This document shows, piece after piece, positions 34,073 to 42,959 of a stretch of DNA of 64,000 bases. The stretch comes from Ottelia alismoides (taxonomy: Eukaryota > Streptophyta > Magnoliopsida > Alismatales > Hydrocharitaceae). Positions within the stretch are counted from its first letter, which is position 1; each line of letters opens with the position of its first letter. The notes under the pieces are model-generated. The model saw nothing but the letters and a program-made list of their open reading frames with translations, was not told where the DNA came from and searched no databases. The stretch is taken from assembly GCA_037367405.1 (NCBI GenBank), contig JAZKJV010008272.1, positions 248,001 to 312,000 of the forward strand, written 5' to 3'. Made by a program: the position numbers and the translations under genes.

Positions 34073-34090
34073 CCCCCCCCCCCCCCCCCC
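34073..34090 (+). repeat. C18 homopolymer in E4 3' LTR
   Basis: 18 C in a row, same length as in the 5' LTR. Confidence 0.85.
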
Positions 34091-35594
34091 GCTTTTTGTA
34101 TTTATAGTTTAATATCAAAAATAAAAAGTCATGTTGTAAATAAATTGTATAATTTGCAGATGGACCCCCAATGTTTGTATATTTACATTTTAGTCCCTCC
34201 GTGCCTCACGTGCAGCACCCACGTGAGGCGCGTGAAATTTGCATGTAAACCCTGCCGTGTTTTTGTATTTGTAAAATGGTCCTGAAAATAAAAGTTAACG
34301 TTCATTTTTATTGTGATTTTTGCATGTATGCCCCTGTCAATTATTTTATTTGCAAAAACACCCCTGCCATGCCATTTATTTTTGGAATGCTTTGTCTATT
34401 TATTTCGTGCTTCATGTTTCTTCGAAAAATTTTGCAAAAATAGACATAAGCTCCTGTTAGTGTACCCTTGCACGCTATATTTTTAGTTTTTAATTTTATT
34501 GCATCTTTGCATTTATTAAAAATAAAAAACATGCATTTTATTTACTATCTAGCTTATAAAATACCAAAAAATATGAAAAGGCCTCGAAAAATTCCAAAAA
34601 AAATAGTTATGGTGTATTTTGACCCATTTCAGTGTCAGTCTAAAAATCCGTAAAAATCTCAAAAGGAAAACCTTAAAAATTCAAAAATACCCAAAAACTC
34701 CAAAAAATGTATAAAATTAAAGAAAAATCAGAAAAATATGAACTCAGTCCCTATTGCTGCTATATTTTATTATCTTTATTAGAAAATTAGGGAGGAAAAT
34801 TTTGTTGTTGATTGCTATTTTTAAACACTATTTTTCTCACAGCCAGTCCCTATTTCCTTGTTTGCTCTTATTTTGCTATTTAAAAATACTAAAAATGTTT
34901 TCAAAAATGCCCAAAAATCACAAAAATAGTAAAAAATCATGAAAATTCCAAAAAGACTTTATTCTTGAATTTTTGAATATTTTTGAGTATTTTTATAAAT
35001 ATTATAGTACCCCTTTATGTATATATATGCATTTCTTAAATATATATATATATATATCTAACTATTTATATGTATTTATATATATCTATTTATTAACCCT
35101 AATATACAAAAAAAAGAGAAAAAAATGTATTTTATCATACTTATATATACCTATATATAGTGTATGTATTACAAGCTATATACTAACCCTCTATGGGTAT
35201 ACATATATTTATAAATTTATATTATATATCTATATATATACCTAATTATATTATTAAAAACAACAAAATATATATATATATAATAATAATAAATAATAAA
35301 TATAAAAAAATATATAAAATTGAAAACCCACTTCACACAAGGATGACTTTGTAGCTCAGGTAGGCTTTTGCATTTTGTATTGCTCTCTGTGGTTCGACCT
35401 CTACATGCTTGTTCCCTATACACTTTATGGTAGAGTAATAAAGATTAATTCACATTTCTTTTGAGTTTAATTGTTTTATTCTTTTATTATGGGTTAATTG
35501 CTGGTCAACCAATGTTTTGTGAGTGGTCGCCGCAGCGACACATTTTACATATCATTTATTGTGACCCTCGCAGAACATTGTGGTTATCACCCGC

Positions 35595-36185
35595 CCGCCC
35601 CGACGTCGAGCCCCACCACTGAGGAGCCCCCCCCTTCCCCAGCCCTGCTCCTGGAACCCACCCTTCTTCTCGGGCCTGCCCACCCGCCCCGCACCCGACG
35701 TCGAGCCCCACTGCCTCCTGCCCTGACTTCCTCCTGGAAGCCCCCCTGCCCGCCGCCCCCCGCCTCCTCCCCTCCCGCACCGCCCTCCGTTCCCCGACAA
35801 GGTCCAGGGTTTTGCCCGACCCCCGGCCTTCATCCCTGTGTCCCCCCCCCCCCACGCCGCCTCCACGCCTCCTCCCCTCCCGCACTGCCATCCGACACCC
35901 CCCACCCCCGCGCCGCCCCACGCCTCCTCCCCTTCCGCGCCGCCCCATGCCTCCTCACCTCCCGCGCCGCCCTCCGAACCCCCCCCCCCTTGCATCACCC
36001 GCTCGAGTAGCCCACCGGCTCCTCGCTCAGGTAGCCTAGCTCCAACACCCCCCGTCACCAGCATCTCCACCCTGCAAGCCTCAGGTCGGACCCTGCTACG
36101 TGCACTTTCGGTTGTTTGCTCGCGTCGCAACCCGCCATCCTCCATCGTGAAAGACTCTGCCTGTGCAAGCTCCAAAGCCACCCCT
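35595..36185. repeat. M1 GC-rich core with imperfect repeats
   Basis: Extremely C-rich plus strand. Two copies of a unit with CCCGACGTCGAGCCCCAC (near 35598 and 35692) and several copies of CCTCCTCCCCTCCCGC-like units (near 35762, 35868, 35922, 35950). The left continuation is 15741-15874. ORFs on both strands (for example minus 35552-36181) follow from GC-rich composition; the 3' part near 36060-36185 looks least repetitive and could be captured gene sequence. Confidence 0.6.
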
Positions 36186-36269
36186 CCTCTCTTTTTTTAT
36201 TAATCTGGGTCGTTAGATCACGAATGGGTTAGATTAACTGAACCATCTAGTTGAGTTAATGAACTAAAC

Positions 36270-36389
36270 TAACGGAGGGTTATAGGTGCAAAACAGAATG
36301 ATTATACAGGGTCTTGGGCGTATTTAATGATTATCGAAGGTTCCTGGGGTAATTACACAATTACTCAGGGTTATGGGTGTAAATATCCC
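36270..36389 (-). repeat. M1 right terminal inverted repeat
   Basis: Ends ...GGGTGTAAATATCCC; inverted match to 15499 onwards. Confidence 0.75.
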
Positions 36390-36398
36390 TTTATTTTA
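36390..36398. repeat. M1 target-site duplication, right copy
   Basis: TTTATTTTA, identical to 15490-15498. Confidence 0.8.
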
Positions 36399-36960
36399 TT
36401 ATTTTTACACAAATACCCTAATTTTATATTTTATTTATTTACAACATAATTTTTGGAGTATAAAATTATTTTTTTTATTTTTTTTATTTATTTACAAGTA
36501 TGAATTAAATAGACAATGATACCTATATACATGTATTATATACAAGGTGAGAGAGTTTTATTTTATTTTATTTTATTTTATTAATTTTTGTTTTATTTTT
36601 AGAAATATATACAAGGAAATAAAAATACCTTTTATTTTGATTTTTTAAAAATAAAATATATACATAAATGGCACATATTAACAAGGTAGAGTGGCCCTAT
36701 CTCTCTCTACTTATTTTATTTGGCGATCAGGCCCATGCTTGGCCCTCTCTTGGGTTCAGGTCACTCAATATTTATTCTAAATATTTCCTTTTTTTTTATT
36801 CTTTATTCTTTTATTTTTGTACAAATATATGCTAATTATGGAATATTAACACATGCATGCTTATTGCTAATTTATTGTATTTACAACTATTTTACATGAT
36901 GCTTTGCCAAGATATTTAGCTAAAATAAAAGAATAAAGAGTGATGAATGATACTTCATCA
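36399..36960 (-). repeat. E3 3' LTR, right part
   Basis: Remaining 562 bp of the LTR (U3 on the minus strand), matching 50077-50638. Contains a (TTTTA)n tract at about 36560 and the terminal near-palindrome around 36940-36960, ending ATCA. Confidence 0.88.
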
Positions 36961-36972
36961 CCCCCCTATACT
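36961..36972 (-). other. E3 polypurine tract
   Basis: CCCCCCTATACT, the exact reverse complement of E4's AGTATAGGGGGG, directly adjoining the LTR. Confidence 0.88.
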
Positions 36973-38696
36973 TTACTTTTGTTAGTCCCTTAGCAAACAC
37001 TTATTTGAAAAAGAAGTGAAAAGAGAAAGGAAAAGAAAAAGAAGGAGAATCAAGGTTGATTATTAAACTTATCTTCATTAAATTTAAGTATGGAGCTTAG
37101 TAAGACCTTTGGATTATTAGTTTGTCAGAACCTTATTTGGACTTAGGTTTAATACTTAACAGCCTATAAGTTCCACCATCAAGACTCTTCAATAATCCAG
37201 ATCAGAACAAGTCTACATACACAAACTGTAATGACCATGAATCTTTTCTTGTATTGTGTAAGTGATATGTAGCTCCCCACCTCAGAAATGGCAAAGTAAC
37301 AACCTTCCTCAACAAGGTAACTCTAATGCTCTAGTAGGTAAGCTCTTTCCTCGAGGAGCGGGGTATTCCCTTCTAAGTTCAAGTGCAATCGGCTCAAGAA
37401 GAGGAGGAAGAAGAGAATGGACCATGACCAATGTAGCCATGTATCCTAGGGAACTCAACCAGTGTAGCCAAGTCTCCCTGCTGCAAGCTTCATGAGATGG
37501 GAATGGGTAATATAAGATTTGCTTTATTTGGCTATATACACTCCAGTGGGTATTTCATTTTCTATCCGACCCATCACTTTTTTTGGAATTTTTCTTTTTC
37601 ACATTTTTTATGTGCATATGTACAACATATCTACATGGTGCATCATATATACATAAAGAGTTTTTCCTCTTGAGCCAGTAGACTATCCCTCTTTTGAAGC
37701 ATTATTGCAACCCACAACTCCTGTCTTCAGACCTCAATGCCACCAGACCAAGTTGAGACGCACTTCCTTCACTAAAAGAAGACGAGAGGTTCCGCCTAGA
37801 AGTACTACCCTCGTATGTTACCCCAAGCCAAAGAAGACTGCCTCCTCACCACCTCATCCGTAGAGAACTATGTGGAAGGTGCTAGTGCAAGTAAAGCCAT
37901 TGTCTATGAGAGTCATGTGTGCGTTGTTAAGTGTTCTACTTAGGCTCATCAAGATGGCATATGATCATAGCCTAGTGGACTCAAAGAATTAAGTCCCAGA
38001 TGGACCTGAAAAGTCTTAACCCTAAGCCTTATAAGGTTCCTCTTAGAATTAGGTGGATTAAGGTCTTAACTAAAATCCATTTTCTAATTTAATTCCAGGC
38101 TAGTTTAAATGTCAACTATGATTCAAAAAAACTGTACAAATATATACAAAAATGTTTTTATGTAATTTTTGAAAATGTGCAAAATTTTTGAAAAATGTTT
38201 GAATGAATGAATGTATGAACACAGAAGCTTCGCAAAATATTTACACACATTTACACAAGGGTTTTTGCAAACTTTTTGTTTTTCAAACATTTTACAAAAA
38301 TTTTGTAATATATACATAATTTTGATATCAAAATATTTACAAACTCTTTACACAAAACATTTTTACAAATATTTGTACAAAAATATCTTTATAAATAGTT
38401 AATGTATGTGCAATAAAGAATTTTATGTACAAGATTTTTTTTTAAATTTTTATGTTTTTTTAGATAAAAGGATTTTAGCCATTTTATTTATTAACATACT
38501 CACACAAAGTACGAGTTATGGCTAAAGTATATATGAAATATATACGACACCCCCTATGCTTAGCTTGAACGATGTCCTCAAAGTGGATCAAGAGCGATGA
38601 AGAAGACATAACTCGTGCTTAGTATAGGGAAGTGAAAAAGAATGGTATACTACAACGATGAATCAAAGAATATAATGAAAAAGACTCTCGGTGTTT

Positions 38697-38732
38697 CCCC
38701 CTATACTTAGGATCAAATAATCCTAGGTATAG
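38697..38732 (-). repeat. E3 hairpin with PPT-like tract
   Basis: CCCC then CTATACTTAGGAT / ATCCTAGGTATAG, 12 of 13 pairs, 6-nt loop CAAATA. Counterpart of E4 hairpin 3. Confidence 0.8.
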
Positions 38733-38859
38733 CAGGTTGTACACAAAGGGAAATCCAAGTGAAAGGATGTCCAGGGTCTACCTCCCCTATACTTAAAATA
38801 TCCCTAAGCAGGAAGCAATATAGAGGTAAAAAATCAAAAAGGAAATCAAAAGTCGAACA

Positions 38860-38897
38860 CCCCCCTATACTTAAGGTAAAGTACACCCTAAGTATAG
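38860..38897 (-). repeat. E3 hairpin with exact PPT copy
   Basis: CCCCCCTATACT (38860-38871) is the reverse complement of the polypurine tract; arms CTATACTTAAGGT and ACCCTAAGTATAG pair imperfectly. Counterpart of E4 hairpin 1. Confidence 0.8.
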
Positions 38898-39025
38898 CAT
38901 AATCAAAGATGCAAATGGGGTGTTGGACTGAAGAATGGTATGATATGGACATCTTGATCTATACAAGGCGGAAGACGGTGATTATCAGGCATGAGATGCA
39001 CTAGATGTGAGTCAAAGACCACATC

Positions 39026-42000
39026 TCACGCAAAATGAATAGGGGCGACGCCAACAATCAGTGGCTCCAGATCTAGATATGGTTTGAGCTGCTTCCCGTT
39101 AACACAAAAGGTAGAATCAGATGACATCTCAGATATGTCAATACTTCCACTGTCATGTACCTTTCGGACCAGGTATGATCCCTTCCATTTGCTCTGCAAC
39201 TTCCCTGAAAATAATCGAATCCTAGCATCGAACAACCATACTCTCTGATCTGGCTCAAACTGCTTGTGGCTGATATGAGAATCATGCCACTCCTTTACTC
39301 TCTCCTTGTATTGTAGGCTGCTCAAAAAGGCTGCATCTTTAAGCTCTTCCAGGGCTGCCAATTCTGCCCTCCTCTGATCTCCTACACTCACTGGATCCAA
39401 AAGTATGTCTGTGATAGCCCAAAGTGACTTGTGCCTAAGCCCAACAGGTAAATGGCATGGCTTGCCATAAACGAGGCGAAAGGGAGATGTACCCGAAGGA
39501 GTCTTGAAGGAAGTCCAATATGCCCACAAGATCGAGTCCAAAAGTTGTGACCAATCCTTTCAGTCAGGGCGGACGACCTTCTGCAATATAGTCTTGATCT
39601 CCCTATTCGACACTTCAGCAAGACCATTGGTCTGAGGATGGTATGGAGTGGCTACTCGATGGTCTATGCTGAACTCTCTAGGAAGGGCCTTTACCTTGTC
39701 GTTGACGAAATGAGACCCCCATCAGATATCAACACTCTAGGCATCCCGAACCGTGAAATGATATTCTTCCTAAAAAATCTGCATACAATCCTAGCATCTG
39801 TAGTTCGGGCGGGGATGGCCTCAACCCAACGACTAACATAATCAACGGCCAACAAAATGTACTCAAATCCCTGACTCTTAGGGAATGGACCCATGAAATC
39901 GATGCCCCATGCGTAAAAAACCTCACAGAAGTGAATGGGCTGCATCGACATCATATCACGATGTCCACAAGTGCCCATCCTCTGACAACCAGTACACCTC
40001 TTCACGAATTCATCATAATCCTTGAAGAGGGTAGGCCACCATAGGCCGGATTGGAGCACTTTATGTGGCGTTCTCTTCCCAGAGTGATGTCCTCATGCCT
40101 CAAGCTTGTGGCAGTAAGTGAGGACGTTGTGGTGCTCCTCCTGAGGAATGCACCGACGCTAGACACTATCCCCTCCTTCATGGTAAAGGACGGGATTCTC
40201 CCAATGGTAGAATTTGGCCTTCGCGAGGAAGGTCTCAAGTTGCTGCATAGACCAACCTTGTGGAACTTTCTTGGCAATAAGATAGTTCACAATGTCGGCG
40301 TACCATGGGAGCGAGGCAATAGCAAGGATTGCCTCATCTGGGAAGGTCTCAGATATGGGATCAGTCTGCTCAGATTCCTCAAGATGCTCTAATCGGGAGA
40401 GATGATCCACCACCACATTCTTGACTCCAGGCTTATCATTAATCTCTATATCAAACTCCTAGAGTAGAAGGATCCATCTAGTCAATCTCGCTTTGGCATC
40501 CTTCTTTGACATGAGGTACCTGATGGCGGTATGGTCTGTGAAGGCAGTCACCTTCGATTCAATGATGTAAGATCTGAACTTATCTAGGGCAAAGACTACG
40601 ACTAGCATCTCCTTCTCAGTGACAGTGTAGTTCTGCTGCACGGCATCCAATGTACGGCTAGCGTAGTGAATGGCAAATGGTACTACATTCCTCCTCTGCC
40701 CCAGCACGGCCCCCACGGACAAATCGAAAGCATCCATCATGAACTCGAATGGGAGAGACTAATCAGGCCGCTGAAGGACAGGAGCCTCAACAACTAGACT
40801 CTTGAGAGTCTCAAATGACGCAAGAGACTTATTATCCACAATGAACTCGGTGTCTTTGGTCAAAAAATCAGTCAATGGTCGGGCAATCCTGCTGAAATCA
40901 TGAGTGAAGCGTGGTAGAAACCGACGTGCCCCAGAAAAGACCGTAACTGTCGCAAGTTGGATGGTGGACTGAGTTTTCTAATGATATCCACCTTGACCGG
41001 ATCAACCTCCATGCCCTTGTTAGAGATGATATGACCAAGCATCGTCCCTTGAGTCACCATGAAGTGACTCTTCTCCCAGGATAATACAAGATGGACGTTG
41101 ATGCATCGCTGAAGGATGCGGTCTAGCCAATCAAGACAAGCATCAAACCCATCACCATAGACTGAACAGTCATCCATGAAGACCTCCAAGCACTCACCCA
41201 CCATGTCCGAAAAGATGGACAACATGCACCTTTGGAATGCCGTTGGGGCATTACATAGACTAAAGGGCATCCGTCTGAAAGCATATGTCCCAAAGGGACA
41301 GGTGAATGCGGTCTTGTCGTGGTCTTCGGGCGCAATGGCCACCTGGTTGTAACCAGAGTACCCGTCAAGAAAGCAGTAGTTACTCTTCCCAGCTAGCCTT
41401 TCTATAATCTGATAATTAAAAGGCAACAGGAAATGATCCTTCTTGGTGTCATGGTTCAATCGTCTGTAGTCCACATAGACCCCAAAAGAAGTGGGTACCC
41501 GAGTAGAGATATCCTCTCCAGACTCACTCACAACTGTATTGATGCCCGTCTTCTTGAGCACCACGTGTAATGGACTAACCCACTTCGAGTCGGAGATGGG
41601 GTAGATAAAATCGGCGCTCCACCATTTCGAGATTTCCTTCATGACAACCTCTCGAAGGTTCGGGTTCTGCCGTCGCTGGAACTCACGCGACGGCTTGGCG
41701 TCCTCTTCGAGATAGATATGGTGGGAGCACAGGGCCCAACTTATCCCCTGGAGATCAGCTACACTCCATCCTTTCACCTTGCGGTTCTTTTCAAGAACCT
41801 CCATCAAACGAGATTCTTGCTCTCCAGTCAAATCTGCTGAGATAATGTCTGGGTGCATCTCATGCTCGCCCGCAAGGAAGCTATACTTCAGCGACTGCGA
41901 CAAGGGCTTCATCTCTAGGCAACTGGGAGATGACAGATCTGGCCTCTGAAAAGTCTGAGTGAAAGCAACCAAATCTGCATGGGAGAACTCTCGCTGATCA

Positions 42001-42917
42001 TGACAATCCGGTAAAGACTGCTCTGCTGGTGTCTCTGTACTCTGAATAGGATCAATATCCACCCTAGTTGTTGGCTCTATAGGAATCAGACATGTAATCA
42101 ATTCATCAAACTCTGCCCAATCAATATCTGACTTCGAGGGATCTGAATCTGAATCGAAAGAAGTATCAACTACCTCGCTATCCTGAGCGCGGTCTATAGT
42201 CTCACATGTGTCCTCTGCCAAGAATGTTATCTCCAAGCTCTCCTCTGTTGGAATTTGGGAATCAACGGGATTTGAGTGTGAGAGGATGGCTCGTGAAACG
42301 TGATCTGTCCAAGCTACTTCGTCATCTGTAATCACAAAATCACACTCTCGGTAGACAACTCGCTCTACCTCTGTCATCTACTCTGAATCACTAAGCAGCT
42401 CTGAGCAAGCTGAATCTCACGCTCTGGTCTCATTGATCGTCTCTATTTGTATACTCTCATCCTCGACACGAAAGTATACATTCCCTCTATCATGATCGGA
42501 CACTGCCTTGGCTATGGCCAAGAACGAGCGTCCTAAAATGATGGGGGTATCGGTCACAAACTCAGGGATCTCCATGTCCAACACAACGAAGTCCACGGGG
42601 AATTTCAGGCCCTGAATTGTGACGACCACGTCCTTCAGCAACCCCTTCGGCTTCTTGACAGATCGATTAGCAAACTGAAGGACCATCCTGCTCTGTCGAA
42701 GAGGGCCAAACTTGAATCGGTCGAGTAAGGCTGCCGGAAGTAGGTTGATGAAAGAACCGCTGTCTAATAAAGTCCGATCGAACCTCTGCTCATGTATGTG
42801 ACATCTGACATAGGGAACTCCTGCATCTGGCCTCTTGGCTGTAAGACGGTTCTGGATGGTGAAGCAGGTGGCACGAGTGAGCACATGGAACTCTAAGGGG
42901 TGGTTCCTCCTCTTCAT
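39026..42917 (-). pseudogene. pol: E3 Pol, decayed
   Basis: Minus-strand Athila Pol in the usual order. Protease at 42417-42917 with LDSGSFINLLP; a single stop region (42378-42416) before the acidic linker and reverse transcriptase (40872-42377) with FMDD at 41169-41180. A frameshift near 40910 follows FLGHVGFY. RNase H is at 40459-40740 ([15 protein letters not shown]; the usual TDAS Thr is replaced). Then the zinc-domain linker (40159-40416), the integrase core (39691-40059) with WGIDFMGP and ISDGG, a frameshift, then [10 protein letters not shown] near 39620, and the C-terminal part (39026-39541) with GKLQSKWKGSY. At least two frameshifts and several stops, so not functional. Protein similarity to E4 Pol is clear throughout but the two belong to different families. 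Confidence 0.9.
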
Positions 42918-42959
42918 GCGAATAGTGGTCTTCTCTCTAAGATTCCTCTAGAAGAGGGG

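Larger units (their letters stand above)
15875..35589 (+). mobile_element. E4: near-complete Athila-like retrotransposon
   Basis: A 19,715-bp Ty3/gypsy element: LTR 15875-19981, PBS 19984-20001, leader, gag, pol, non-coding spacer, polypurine tract 31461-31472, LTR 31473-35589. Bounded by CCTGC (15870-15874) and CCCGC (35590-35594), a 5-bp target duplication with one CpG-to-TpG change. The LTRs differ by about ten positions in the first 700 bp by eye, so insertion is recent relative to its neighbours. Inserted into the GC-rich core of M1. Confidence 0.93.
31473..35589 (+). repeat. E4 3' LTR
   Basis: 4117 bp, nearly identical to 15875-19981 with scattered substitutions and small indels, mostly in (TA)n tracts near 35041-35062 and 35264-35285. 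Includes TATAAATA at 33058, the C18 run at 34073 and a poly(A)-like AATAAA at 35437. A 163-codon frame in the GC-rich part (33550-34041, mirrored at 17950-18441) is conserved between LTRs only because the insertion is recent; it starts at TTG and has no known domain. Confidence 0.92.
15499..36389. mobile_element. M1: Mutator-like non-autonomous transposon
   Basis: Terminal inverted repeats start GGGATATTTGCACCCATAAC (15499) and the reverse complement of the right end gives GGGATATTTACACCCATAAC (36389); 27 of the first 28 bases agree, then similarity fades over about 120 bp. Flanked by 9-bp duplications. Without E4 the element is about 1.17 kb (15499-15874 and 35595-36389). It carries no transposase but has a very GC-rich, C-rich core (15741-15874 and 35595-36185) built of imperfect repeats (CCTCCTCCCCTCCCGC and similar). 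The size, termini and GC-rich filler fit a Pack-MULE, a MULE that has captured host DNA; the source of the filler is unknown. ORFs through the core are a by-product of composition. Confidence 0.8.
36973..39025 (-). other. E3 3' spacer, non-coding
   Basis: About 2 kb without credible ORF. Holds the 30-nt CCTCGAGG block at 37341-37370, a low-complexity stretch near 38100-38450 (TTTACAAA-like phrases), and hairpins at 38697-38732 and 38860-38897 with the C-rich side facing the LTR. As in E4, no env-like gene. Confidence 0.75.

Noticed and set aside
35552..36181. 209-codon minus-strand ORF in the M1 core as a host gene
   Set aside because: GC-rich, repeat-built sequence gives long ORFs on both strands. 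Gly/Arg/Pro-dominated translations, no domain; the frame runs across the E4/M1 junction.
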